Positions 41,728-50,159 of a stretch of DNA of 64,000 nucleotides are shown here, one piece after another (position 1 is the stretch's first letter; each line of letters begins with the position of its first letter). The notes beneath the pieces were generated by a model. The model was given only the letters and a program-made list of their open reading frames with translations. It made no database searches and was not told where the DNA came from. Made by a program: the position numbers and the translations under genes. The stretch comes from RYN-230 sp963834515. GTDB taxonomy: Bacteria; Actinomycetota; Actinomycetes; Streptosporangiales; Streptosporangiaceae. The stretch lies in contig CAWICB010000003.1 of NCBI GenBank assembly GCA_963834515.1, positions 744,001 through 808,000 of the forward strand. The letters are read 5' to 3'.

Positions 41728-43141
41728 ATGCGAGTGCGCCGCCCCTTGTCCATCGCCGCAGGTACAGCCGCGATCGCGGTCAGCCTGGGCGGCAGTTCCG
41801 CGCTGGCCGCGGGCGGCGCGGCGGCGGTGGCCGCCCCGGTGGTGAGCATCAGCCCGGACGCGGTGCACGCCATGCCAGTGGACATCTCCGGGCCGCCGAC
41901 CACGTCGTTCTGCGAGGCACACTTCCACGTCGCCTGCTACCAGCCGTCCCAGGTCCAGCAGGCGTACAACGTGGGGCCGCTGTTCAAGGCCGGGGTCACC
42001 GGCAAGGGCCAGACCATCGTGATCGTGGACTCGTACGGTTCCCCGACGGTCCGGCAGGATCTGGCCAAGTTCGACCAGCAGTTCGGCCTGCCCGCGCCAC
42101 CGCATCTCACGGTCATTCAGCCCGCGGGCAAGGTGCCCATGTACCGGAAGAACTCGAACCGGGAAGGCTGGGCTGGGGAAACCGACCTGGACGTGGAGTA
42201 CTCGCACCTGATGGCGCCAGGCGCGAACATCCTCCTGGTCGAGACGCCCACCTCGGAGAACGAGGGCACGACCGGCTTCCCGCAGATCGTCAGGGCCGAG
42301 GAGTATGTGATCAATCACCACCTCGGCGGGGTGATCAGCCAGAGCTTCGGCGCCACCGAGCAGACGTTCCCGTCCCGGAAGTCGCTGCTCGGCCTGCGCG
42401 GCGCGTACATCGACGCGGCCAGGAACGGCGTGACCGCGCTGGCCGCGTCCGGGGACAGCGGCGCGGCCGACGTGATGTTCAACGGGTCCACCTACTACCT
42501 GCACCCGGTGACGTCGTGGCCGGACAGCGACCCGCTGGTGACCGGGGTGGGCGGCACCCAGCTGCATCAGCCCGCTACGGCCGGCGCGCCGTGGACGTTC
42601 GACGGTGTGGAACGACACCTACAACAAGGCGACTAACAAGTACCTCTTCGGCAACAAGGGACCGAACCCGCTGGCCGGCGGGGGTGGCAAGTCGGTCATC
42701 TTCACCCGGCCGCGGTACCAGAACGGGGTCAGCGGCGTGGTCGGCACCCGGCGCGGCGTGCCGGACATCTCGATGAGCGGCGCCTGCAACGGTGCGGTGG
42801 ACGTGTACCAGAGCTTCCCGGGCCAGACGCCCGGCTGGTACCCGACGTGCGGCACCAGCGAGGCGACCCCGCTGTTCGCGGGGGTGGTGGCGCTGGCCGA
42901 TCAGGTGGCCGGCCACCCGCTGGGGCTGATCAACCCGGCGCTGTACAAGATGTCCGCGGCCGGCCCGTCGTCCGGCATCGTGGACGTGACCCGGGGGAAC
43001 AACACCGTCTCGTTCACCCAGGGCGGCAAGCTGCACACGGTCACCGGGTTCAGCGCGCGGCGCGGGTACGACCTCGCCTCGGGCGTCGGCACGGTGAACG
43101 CGGCGCTGTTCGTGCCGATCCTGGCCGAGCTAGCGGGCTGA
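41728..43141 (+). pseudogene. S53-family (sedolisin-like) secreted serine-carboxyl peptidase, one frameshift
   Basis: A secreted protease of about 470 residues. A signal peptide (RRPLSIAAGTAAIAVSLGG, A-A sites near ALAAGGA) leads to the mature S53 domain: GVTGKGQTIVIVDSYGSPTV, then GETDLDVEYSHLMAPGAN (the Glu and Asp of the triad), SGDSGAADV (oxyanion Asp) and CGTSEATPLFAGVVAL (catalytic Ser). The frame breaks at 42601-42606: first part ends WTFDGVERHLQQG, second part continues as WNDTYNKATNKYLFGN in the frame ending at 43141. A single indel of one or two bases. Everything else is intact. Confidence 0.88.
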
Positions 43142-43192
43142 CCCGCTGGCCGCCGGACCGATCCGCCCGGCCGGTTGCTCCGAATGCCCGGC

Positions 43193-43798
43193 ATGACGAC
43201 ACCACCGGGCCCCGGTTCCGCGGCCCAGCCCGTCCCGGGCCCAGCGCCGGGGCGGGACGAGGACCTCGCCGCGCTGCTCGGCCACGTAGCCCGCGGTGAC
43301 GAGGCCGCGTTCGAGACGCTCTACGACCGGCTGGCCCGCCCGCTGTACGGGCTGATCCGGAAGGTGGTCCGGGACCCGGCGCAGTCCGAGGAGGTCGCGC
43401 AGGAGGTCCTGCTGGAGATCTGGCGGACCGCGACCCGGTTCGACGCCGGCCGGGGCAGCGCGATGACCTGGGTGATGACGATCGCGCACCGCCGGGCCGT
43501 CAACCGGGTCCGCTCGGTGACCGCGGAGAGCCAGCGCGAGCACAAGGCCGGCCAGGTGCTGCCGCCCGATCCGGACAGCGTGGCCGACACGGTGGCGTCC
43601 CGGCTGGACGCGGAGCGGGTGCGCCGCTGCCTGGGCTCGCTGACCGAGCTGCAGCGTGAGTCGGTCACCCTGGCCTACTACGGCGGGTACAGCTACCCCC
43701 AGGTCGCCGCGGTGCTCGGCGCCGCGCTCGGCACGATCAAGACGCGGATCCGCGACGGCCTGATCCGGATGCGCGACTGCCTGGGGGTGAGCTGGTGA
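43193..43798 (+). CDS. sigK: ECF sigma factor, SigK type
   Basis: A 201-residue ECF sigma factor. Region 2: AAFETLYDRLARPLYGLIRK, SEEVAQEVLLEIWRTATRFD, SAMTWVMTIAHRRAVNRVRS. Region 4: LGSLTELQRESVTLAYYGGY, YPQVAAVLGAALGTIKTRIR. The QEVLLEIW and GTIKTRIRDGL blocks and the adjoining RskA gene identify the SigK group, which in mycobacteria responds to redox or envelope stress. The stop overlaps the rskA GTG start (GTGA). The start is taken at ATG 43193; an upstream ATG at 43184 is also possible. The S53 gene lies just upstream. Confidence 0.92.
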   Translation: MTTPPGPGSAAQPVPGPAPGRDEDLAALLGHVARGDEAAFETLYDRLARPLYGLIRKVVRDPAQSEEVAQEVLLEIWRTATRFDAGRGSAMTWVMTIAHRRAVNRVRSVTAESQREHKAGQVLPPDPDSVADTVASRLDAERVRRCLGSLTELQRESVTLAYYGGYSYPQVAAVLGAALGTIKTRIRDGLIRMRDCLGVSW

Positions 43799-44544
43799 AA
43801 CTCCGCCGGCATGAGCTGCACGGGCTGACCGGGGCGTACGCGCTGGACGCGCTGCCCGGCCCGGAACTGGACCGCTTCGAGCGCCACCTGGGCCGCTGCC
43901 AGCCGTGTGAGAACGAAGTCCGCGGGTTCCGCGAGACGGCCACCCAGCTGGCCGTGGCGGTGGCCGCCGACCCGCCCCCGACGCTGAAGTTCCGGGTCCT
44001 CGCCGCGGTGCGGGTCACCCGGCAGCTCCCGCCCGGCGTGGCCGCGCCGCGGCCGGCCGGGACCCGGCGGGCGGGCCGCCCGGGCTGGGTACCCCGGCTG
44101 GCCACCGGCCTGGCCGCGGCCGGGGTCGCGGCGGTGGTCCTGCTGGCCGTGCTGCTCGGGGTGACCCAGCACAAGCTGGACCAGGCCCGGGCGCAGAACC
44201 AGGCGGTGGCCGCGGTGCTGGCCGCGCCGGACGCCCGGCTGACGGCCCGGGCCACGTCGGCGGGCGGGCAGGCTACCGTGGTCGCCTCGCAGTCCCGGCG
44301 GGCGCTGATCATCAGCACGTCCGGGCTGCCCGCGCTGACCGGGGGCCGGGTGTACGAGCTGTGGTTCCTGGCGGCCAGCGGGGCCCGGCGGGCCGGGCTG
44401 CTGCCCGCCGGCAAGAACGGCAGGACGCCACCGCTGCTGACCTCCGGCCTGCTCCCCGGGGATTCGGTGGCGCTCACCGTGGAGCCAGCCGGCGGCACGA
44501 ACCAGCCCACGACCAAGCCCATCGTGGTCGTACCGCTGCGCTGA
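43795..44544 (+). CDS. rskA: Anti-sigma-K factor RskA
   Basis: A 249-residue membrane anti-sigma factor. An N-terminal ZAS-type segment carries H-x3-C-x2-C (RHLGRCQPCENEV); one span at about residues 98-122 (LATGLAAAGVAAVVLLAVLL); then an extracytoplasmic RskA domain (YELWFLAASG, LTVEPAGGTNQPTTKPIVVV). It holds SigK inactive and is probably cut by site-specific proteolysis when stress arrives. GTG start overlapping the sigma stop by four bases. Confidence 0.92.
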   Translation: MKLRRHELHGLTGAYALDALPGPELDRFERHLGRCQPCENEVRGFRETATQLAVAVAADPPPTLKFRVLAAVRVTRQLPPGVAAPRPAGTRRAGRPGWVPRLATGLAAAGVAAVVLLAVLLGVTQHKLDQARAQNQAVAAVLAAPDARLTARATSAGGQATVVASQSRRALIISTSGLPALTGGRVYELWFLAASGARRAGLLPAGKNGRTPPLLTSGLLPGDSVALTVEPAGGTNQPTTKPIVVVPLR

Positions 44545-44562
44545 CCGCCTACGGTGGTTGCC

Positions 44563-45264
44563 ATGAGCATGCCGAGCGCAGCCGCGGGCGCGGCGCTGGC
44601 CCCTGGCAAGGGCAGCCAGAGCGTCCTGGTGGTGGAAGATGACCCCGGGCTGGCCACCCAGCTGGTGCGTGGCCTGACCCGGGGCGGCTACGCCGTGGAT
44701 CACGTGACGACCGGGCGGGAGGCGCTCGCATCCGGGCATCCCGATGTCGTGCTGCTCGACCTGGGCCTGCCGGACGCGGACGGGGTCACCGTGTGCCGCC
44801 GCCTCCGGGAGCGCTCGGACGCGGCCATCATCGTGGTCACCGCCCGCGGCGAGGAGCCGGAGCGGGTACTCGCCCTGGACGCGGGCGCCGACGACTACCT
44901 GGTCAAGCCGTTCGGCCTGGCCGAGCTGCTGGCCCGGATCCGGGCCGTGCTGCGCCGGGTGCGCCCGGACGGCCAGGTGCTGCGGCACGGTCCGCTGACC
45001 GTGGACGCGCGCACCCGCAAGGTCACCGTGCGCGGCCACGAGGTGGCGCTGACGCCCAAGGAGTTCGACATCCTGGAGTGCCTGGCCAGTGACCCAGGCC
45101 GGGTGATGAGCCGCCAGGAGATCCTGGAGAGCGCCTGGGACTCGCACTGGTACGGCCCGACCAAGGTACTCGACGTGCACGTGGCCGCGCTGCGCCGCAA
45201 GCTCGATGTGCCCGGCCTGATCGAGACGGCGTACGGCAGGGGTTTCCGGCTCGGCGAGGTCTGA
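44563..45264 (+). CDS. OmpR/PhoB-family response regulator
   Basis: A 233-residue two-component regulator. The receiver has VLVVEDDPGLATQLVRGLTR (acid pocket), VVLLDLGLPDADG (phospho-Asp), VVTARGEEPERVLA (Thr), DDYLVKPFGLAELL (Lys); the C-terminal winged helix has LTPKEFDILECLASDPGRV and YGPTKVLDVHVAALRRKLD with the RGFRLG ending. The start is ambiguous (ATG 44563 or a little downstream). TGATG coupling to the kinase. A direct-repeat box before 46714 is its likely target. Confidence 0.93.
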   Translation: MSMPSAAAGAALAPGKGSQSVLVVEDDPGLATQLVRGLTRGGYAVDHVTTGREALASGHPDVVLLDLGLPDADGVTVCRRLRERSDAAIIVVTARGEEPERVLALDAGADDYLVKPFGLAELLARIRAVLRRVRPDGQVLRHGPLTVDARTRKVTVRGHEVALTPKEFDILECLASDPGRVMSRQEILESAWDSHWYGPTKVLDVHVAALRRKLDVPGLIETAYGRGFRLGEV

Positions 45265-46610
45265 TGGCCCGCCGCATCGTCCTCACGATGCTCGCCCTGA
45301 TCGGCGCCCTGCTGGTCACCACCGTGGTTCCGCTGGGGCTGATCACCACCGGGCATGAGCGGAGCTCGTTCCGTGAGGACACCGAGCTGTTCGCCCGGGC
45401 GCTGGCTGGATTCGCCGAGGACCGGCTCGATGACCAGTCCCGCAGCATCACGCTCAGCCGGGCGCTGACCCAGGCCCACCGGGCCGGGGAGCAGGTGCGG
45501 GTGTACGACGTGCGGCGCCGGGTGATCATGGGCACCGGCGGCACCGACCTGACCGTCCCGGCCAGCGACCTGACCGCCGCGCTGCACGGCCGGACCGTGC
45601 TGGACACCAGCACCGATGACCGGCTCCGGGTGATCGTGCCGGTGACCGGCGACCGGGGCGACGCGATCGTCGGCGTGGTCGTGCTGTCCCGGTCCAGCGA
45701 CGAGCTCGAGGAACGGGTCAGCGTGCTGTGGGCCTGGCTGATCTCGGTCGGGGCGGCCGGGCTGGCCGCCGCTGCGGTGGCCGCGATCGCGCTGGCCCGC
45801 TGGGTCAGCCGCCCGCTGAGCGCGCTGGATGGTGCGGCCCAGCGGCTGGGCGGCGGCGCGCTGGACACCCGGTCGTCGGCCGGGCACGGGCCGCCCGAGG
45901 TTCGCCGGCTGGCGCAGAACTTCAACACGATGGCGGGCCGGCTGGAATCCCTGGTGCACGGTAACCGGGCGGCCATGGCGGACGTCTCGCACCAGCTCCG
46001 CACCCCGCTGGCCGCGCTGCGGCTCCGGCTGGACGTGCTCAGCCAGGACACCGACCCGGCCACCGCGGAGGAGCTGGCCGGCGCCCAGGGCGAGATCGCG
46101 CGGCTGTCCCACCTGGTAGACGGGCTGCTCGCGGTGGCGCGGGCGGAGAGCGTGGTGCCTGAGCCGGTCAGCATCCGGGTGGATGAGGTGATCAAGGACC
46201 GGGCCGCGGCCTGGCGGCCGGTGGCCGAGGAGCGCGGGGTCGAGCTGCACCAGTCTGTCCCCGGGCCGGTGCGGGCCATGGCCAGCCAGGGGCACCTGGA
46301 GCAGGTGCTGGACAACCTGCTGGCCAACGCGCTCGACGCCGTGCCAGCCGGCGGCCACGTGCGGATCAGCGCGGCGGGCGGCTCCGGCGGGGCCACCGTG
46401 GTGGTCGCGGACGACGGCCCGGGGATGGATGCCCGGCACCAGGAAATGGCGTTCCGCCGGTTCTTCAGCGCCACGCCGGGCGGGGCCGGCCTCGGCCTGG
46501 CCATCGTGCACCGCCTGGTCACGGCCAACGGCGGGTCCGCGGCGCTGTCCGACACCCCGGGCGGCGGGCTGACCGTAACGCTGCACCTGCTGGCCGCCGC
46601 GTCCGACTGA
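45264..46610 (+). CDS. Sensor histidine kinase
   Basis: A 448-residue two-TM kinase. TM1 (VLTMLALIGALLVTTVVPLG), a periplasmic-side sensor of about 130 residues (FREDTELFARALAGFAEDRL...), TM2 (LISVGAAGLAAAAVAAIALA), HAMP (RWVSRPLSALDGAAQRLGGG), HisKA (MADVSHQLRTPLAALRLRLD, phospho-His) and HATPase with N box (LDNLLANALDAVPAGGHV), G1 (VADDGPGMDARH) and G2 (PGGAGLGLAIVHRL). It phosphorylates the adjacent regulator; the signal is unknown. The start overlaps the regulator stop by one base. Confidence 0.93.
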   Translation: MARRIVLTMLALIGALLVTTVVPLGLITTGHERSSFREDTELFARALAGFAEDRLDDQSRSITLSRALTQAHRAGEQVRVYDVRRRVIMGTGGTDLTVPASDLTAALHGRTVLDTSTDDRLRVIVPVTGDRGDAIVGVVVLSRSSDELEERVSVLWAWLISVGAAGLAAAAVAAIALARWVSRPLSALDGAAQRLGGGALDTRSSAGHGPPEVRRLAQNFNTMAGRLESLVHGNRAAMADVSHQLRTPLAALRLRLDVLSQDTDPATAEELAGAQGEIARLSHLVDGLLAVARAESVVPEPVSIRVDEVIKDRAAAWRPVAEERGVELHQSVPGPVRAMASQGHLEQVLDNLLANALDAVPAGGHVRISAAGGSGGATVVVADDGPGMDARHQEMAFRRFFSATPGGAGLGLAIVHRLVTANGGSAALSDTPGGGLTVTLHLLAAASD

Positions 46611-46633
46611 GGTCGGGCTTTTCCTTACCGGTT

Positions 46634-46656
46634 CTGAACGGCTCCTGAACCGGTTC
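46634..46656 (+). promoter_or_regulatory. Direct-repeat response-regulator box before the membrane-protein gene
   Basis: CTGAAC at 46634-46639 is repeated at 46645-46650, 11 bases apart, the spacing typical for OmpR/PhoB tandem half-sites; GAACCGGTTC (46647-46656) overlaps as a palindrome. It lies between the histidine kinase and the membrane protein at 46714, a likely target of this regulator. Confidence 0.5.
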
Positions 46657-46713
46657 CCCGGAGTCCGCCCCGCAGGCTGGATGGGGCGAACCTCTGGGGG
46701 AGGATGTGGTCTG

Positions 46714-47550
46714 ATGACGGGCGGCCAGCGGCGCACGCTTGGCCCTTACGGTCCACGCGAGGACGACGGGCCACCGGGCCCGGCGGCGGGGCCTGACCCA
46801 GCCGGGTCGTGGCCCGTTCCGCAGCGGCCGGCACCGCAGCGGCCCGCGCCGCGGCGGCCCGCGCCCGGACCGCAGGACCGGACCGGCGGTGCCGACGGCA
46901 ACGAGCGGCTGACCGCCGCGACCGGGGCCGTGCTTTTGGTGCTGTTCGCGGCCGAGGGGTTCACCATCCTGTCCATCCACCAGCTGATCACGGTGCATTT
47001 CTTCCTCGGCATGCTGCTGATCGGCCCGGTGGCGCTCAAGGCGGCCACGGTCTGTTACCGGTTTGCCCGGTACTACACCGGGGCCACCGACTACCGGCGG
47101 AAAGGCCCGCCGGCCCTGCTGCTCCGGGTGCTCGGGCCGGTGGTGCTCGGCACCTCGCTCGGCGTGATCGGCACCGGGGTGATGCTGGCCGTAGCCAAGT
47201 CCGCGGCCGGGCCGTGGCTGTTCCTGCACAAGGCGTTCTTCGTGCTGTGGTTCGGCGCGATGACCATCCATGTGCTGGCCTACGTCTGGCGGCTGCCCGG
47301 CCTGATCGGCGCGGACGTGATGGGCAGCCCGGGAGCCGGCCGGGCCCGGCAGGTCCTGGCCGGGCGGCGGGCCCGCTGGCTGCTGCTGGCCGCCTCACTG
47401 CTGGCCGGCCTGGTCATCGCGCTGACCACCGTCCACCTGGCCGCCCCCTGGGGGGAACAGGGCTGTAGTCGGCTCGCGGGATCTGGGACGTGCTGGCGAG
47501 GCGAGGCCCGCCGCAGGCGGGTGCTCGCCGAGCCGGCGTTTGGCGCGTAG
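46714..47550 (+). CDS. Membrane protein resembling a b-type cytochrome
   Basis: A 278-residue protein. A P/A-rich disordered N-terminus (about 70 residues) precedes four or five spans: TGAVLLVLFAAEGFTILSIH, FFLGMLLIGPVALKAATVC, LLLRVLGPVVLGTSLGVIG, FLHKAFFVLWFGAMTIHVLA, and ARWLLLAASLLAGLVIALTT. Histidines lie at the membrane ends (SIHQLITVHFFLG; LHKAFFVLWFGAMTIH), as expected for a haem-ligating pair, but no family is certain. It lies downstream of the two-component genes behind a direct-repeat box. ATG 46714 chosen; the frame opens at 46681. Confidence 0.6.
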   Translation: MTGGQRRTLGPYGPREDDGPPGPAAGPDPAGSWPVPQRPAPQRPAPRRPAPGPQDRTGGADGNERLTAATGAVLLVLFAAEGFTILSIHQLITVHFFLGMLLIGPVALKAATVCYRFARYYTGATDYRRKGPPALLLRVLGPVVLGTSLGVIGTGVMLAVAKSAAGPWLFLHKAFFVLWFGAMTIHVLAYVWRLPGLIGADVMGSPGAGRARQVLAGRRARWLLLAASLLAGLVIALTTVHLAAPWGEQGCSRLAGSGTCWRGEARRRRVLAEPAFGA

Positions 47551-47576
47551 CGGCGATCGGGGGGTCGCCCCCCCGG
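47549..47576. terminator. Convergent terminator (dispersed repeat, copy 2)
   Basis: GGCGATC then GGGGGG-TCG-CCCCCC (47559-47573), a near-perfect hairpin between the rightward membrane-protein gene and the leftward toxin gene. It shares GGCGATCGGGGGG with copies at 40352 and 62711. Confidence 0.7.
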
Positions 47577-47581
47577 ACAAG

Positions 47582-47896
47582 TCAAGCCTCGTAGTCGAAG
47601 ATCAGGGCCAGCGCGTCGTCCAGCTTGCGCATGGTCTCCTGGGCGAGTTTCCCGACCCGGTCACCGGACAGCCGGTTGCGGCGCACCCGCACGGCCGAGT
47701 ACGACTCCAGGTGCCCGGGCACGGGGTCGTTGTGGCTGAGCGCCACGACGTAGGGGGTCTCGGTCAGGTCCGGCCGGTCGCTGACCTTGACCACCACCGG
47801 ATGGCCAGTGATCGCGTTGAACCCGTCGTTGCTGACGATGGCCACGTAACCGGCCCGCGCTACCCCCTTGTACGCGAAGATGTCACCGCGGTTCAC
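47582..47896 (-). CDS. PemK/MazF-type toxin
   Basis: A 104-residue endoribonuclease-type toxin: RGDIFAYKGVARAGYVAIVS, NAITGHPVVVKVSD, TPYVVALSHNDPVPGHLESY, and RLSGDRVGKLAQETMRKLDD. The strand order and C-terminal helix are those of MazF-fold proteins, which cut single-stranded mRNA. GTG start at 47896 overlaps the antitoxin stop by four bases (GTGA), confirming a leftward antitoxin-toxin operon. It ends at a strong terminator. Confidence 0.85.
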   Translation of the reverse strand: MNRGDIFAYKGVARAGYVAIVSNDGFNAITGHPVVVKVSDRPDLTETPYVVALSHNDPVPGHLESYSAVRVRRNRLSGDRVGKLAQETMRKLDDALALIFDYEA

Positions 47897-48135
47897 GCCG
47901 CGCCCTTGCCGGCTCCCGGCGGGAAGTCGTGCGCGTTGGCCTCGGTCCAGTCGGCCCAGTCGTGCCCGGTGACCCGGTCAGCCTCGGCGATGGCGCTGGC
48001 CGCGTCGCGCTGGATCTTCTCCCGGGCGGCCCGGGTCATCCAGGCCGACATGCTCAGCCCCGCGCGGTCCGCCTCGGCGCGGGCCTGCCGGTAGGCCCGC
48101 TCGCCCATGCTGATGCTGAACGTCTTCACAGACAT
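47893..48135 (-). CDS. Ribbon-helix-helix antitoxin
   Basis: An 80-residue partner of the MazF-type toxin. SVKTFSISMGERAYRQARAE and ADRAGLSMSAWMTRAAREKI form a ribbon-helix-helix DNA-binding domain, and the tail (VTGHDWADWTEANAHDF) is the flexible toxin-binding part. It would repress its own promoter with the toxin as co-repressor. ATG at 48135. Confidence 0.82.
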   Translation of the reverse strand: MSVKTFSISMGERAYRQARAEADRAGLSMSAWMTRAAREKIQRDAASAIAEADRVTGHDWADWTEANAHDFPPGAGKGAA

Positions 48136-48207
48136 GCTCAGAACGCTAGCAACAACGGTCCTGCCAACGGGGCGGAACGCCCGAGCTACCCGGGCGGCCG
48201 GGTCCGG

Positions 48208-49011
48208 TCAGGACGCCGCGGTCAGGGCGACTACGGCCTCGCTGGTGAAGGCCAGCGAGGTCATCGTCTCCTGCAGGTACAGTTCCACGCTGTTCGCGTC
48301 GTGGCTGAGGTAGCCGATCGAGATGTCCTGGCCCAGGTAGAGGGCGAAGTCGCCGCCCCGGGTGGTCAGCACGAACGCGCCTTCGATGGCCGGTGCCCAG
48401 ACGATCTCGCCGTTGATCAGCCGGCTGATGTGCTCGCGGATCGGGTAGCCGTGGTCGCTGGTCTCGCTGACCGCGGTGTAGGCGTCCGCGCTGAGCAGCA
48501 CTGAGTAGGGCCCGTTGACGCCGGCCTGGCGCAGGTGCCGGAGCGCCTCGGCGATCGCCTCCGGGTAGCTGAGCACGTCGGCGGGCAGCGTCATGGCCGG
48601 ATTGCTGCTGGCCGCCCGGATACCCGGGATCTGCGCCGCCGGGTAGCCCTCGAAGACGGCCCGGTCCTCCGCGAACGCAATCAGCCGCGCGGCGTCCTTG
48701 ACCGGCTGCCAGTCCGAGTCCTGCGCACCCCGGTCCACGTCGTCCACCGCGGCCCGGTCCACCCGGAACGGCACCCGGAGCTCGATCAGCGGCGCGACCT
48801 GCCGCTGCCGGGCCAGGATGCCCTGTTGCGGGGCCTCGATCTCGGCCAGGTGGCCGGTGCCGACCGCGGAATACGCGTCGCCCTCCGGGCCGTGCACGTC
48901 CACCACCCGGCGGCCGGCCAGGTGACGCTTGAGCGTGCGGGCGGCTTCTTCCTCGATCTGCGCCCACGCGGCACTGGAGATGGGGGCGAGCTCGCGGTGC
49001 AGGTTGTTCAT
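48208..49011 (-). CDS. Family 1 encapsulin shell protein
   Basis: A 267-residue HK97-fold encapsulin (linocin M18 type) that assembles into a protein nanocompartment of about 24-30 nm. The opening NNLHRELAPISSAAWAQIEE with RTLKRHLAGRRVVDVHGPEG is the N-arm and peptide-binding start; PLIELRVPFRVDRAAVDDVD, SYPEAIAEALRHLRQAGVNG and LTTRGGDFALYLGQDISIGY are standard shell segments. ATG at 49011 with AGGGAAG upstream. The cargo gene, a DyP peroxidase with a targeting tail, lies 61 bases upstream in the same transcript. Confidence 0.93.
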   Translation of the reverse strand: MNNLHRELAPISSAAWAQIEEEAARTLKRHLAGRRVVDVHGPEGDAYSAVGTGHLAEIEAPQQGILARQRQVAPLIELRVPFRVDRAAVDDVDRGAQDSDWQPVKDAARLIAFAEDRAVFEGYPAAQIPGIRAASSNPAMTLPADVLSYPEAIAEALRHLRQAGVNGPYSVLLSADAYTAVSETSDHGYPIREHISRLINGEIVWAPAIEGAFVLTTRGGDFALYLGQDISIGYLSHDANSVELYLQETMTSLAFTSEAVVALTAAS

Positions 49012-49072
49012 GCTGCGACTTCCCTGTCGAGGCGGGCAACCGTGATCGGAGTTACGTCCCGAGCCTACCGGC

Positions 49073-50159
49073 CTAGTCTGACGGGGCCCCGCCCAGGCTG
49101 CCGATGCCGAGTGAGCCGGGCGGCTGGGCCGCGGCCTCCCCGGCCGCCGGGCCGGCCACCCCGGCGCCGTCGCCATCGGCGCCGTCGTCCCCGTCCCCGC
49201 CGTCATCGGCCAGGCTTTCCAGCAGCGGCAGCGACGGGACGAAGAACAGCACGCCGGTGACCGCGGTGCTCACGTCGAGGAGCCGGTCGTAGTTGCCCGG
49301 CGGCAGGCCGACGAACATGTTGGCCAGCATCTGCTCGATCGGGTCCGGGGACCGCGCGTACCCGATGAAGTAGGTGCCGTACTCACCCTCCGACGGCATG
49401 GCCGAACGGCATGTTGTCCCGGACGATCTGGATCTCGCTGCCGTCGTCCGCGGTCAGCGACGTCAGCGCGTTGTGCGCGTAGCTCGGCTTGACATCGTCG
49501 TCCTGTTCCACGTTGGACAGCTTGTACCGGCCGATCACGTTCTCCTGCTGCTCGGTGGGCAGCGCGTTCCACCGGTCCAGGTCGTGCAGGTACTTCTGCA
49601 CGATGACGTAACTGCCCCCGGCGAACCCGGGGTCCTCGGCGCCGATGATGGTAGCCGCGGCCGCGCCGGCGCCGGCCGGGTTCTCGGTGCCATCCACGAA
49701 GCCGAGCAGGTCCCGCTCGTCGAAGTAGCGGAAGCCGTGCACCTCGTCGACCGGGGTGACAGCGTCGCCGAGCCGCCCGGTGATCTGCGTGGCCAGCTCG
49801 AAGCACAGGTCCATCCGCCCGGCCCGGATGTGGAACAGCAGGTCGCCAGGGGTGGACACGGCATGCCGGTCCGCGGCCCGGATCTCCCGGAACGGGTGCA
49901 GCCCGGCGGGCCGGGTGCCGGTGCCCAGCCGGTCCCACAGGTCCGAGCCGAATCCCATGACGCAGCTCAGCCCTCCGGTGAGATCGCGGAACCCGACCGA
50001 CCGGAGCAGCCCGGCCAGGTCGCCGCACAGGTCGCGGACCGCCTGCTCCCGGCCCGGCCGCACCGTGAGGATCATGAAGATGGCGGCTCCGGTCAGCGGC
50101 CCGGACACGGGCTGCGGGATGGTGACCGCCTGGCTGGCCGCCCCGCCGCCGGCGCTCAC
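49073..50159 (-). pseudogene. DyP-type peroxidase with encapsulin-targeting tail, one frameshift
   Basis: A haem peroxidase of about 360 residues. Blocks: AIFMILTVRPGREQAVRDLC, FHIRAGRMDLCFELATQITG, GFRYFDERDLLGFVDGTENP (the G-x-x-D-G motif with the distal Asp), DNMPFG, and after the break EGEYGTYFIGYARSPDPIEQ. The tail ends PGSLGIGSLGGAPSD, a typical encapsulin cargo-loading peptide. The break is at about 49396-49402: VRDNMPFGHAV stops soon in one frame, and MPSEGEYGT continues in another, so catalytic domain and tail are out of frame as sequenced. One indel, otherwise intact. GTG start at 50159 overlaps the AKR stop by four bases. Confidence 0.88.
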
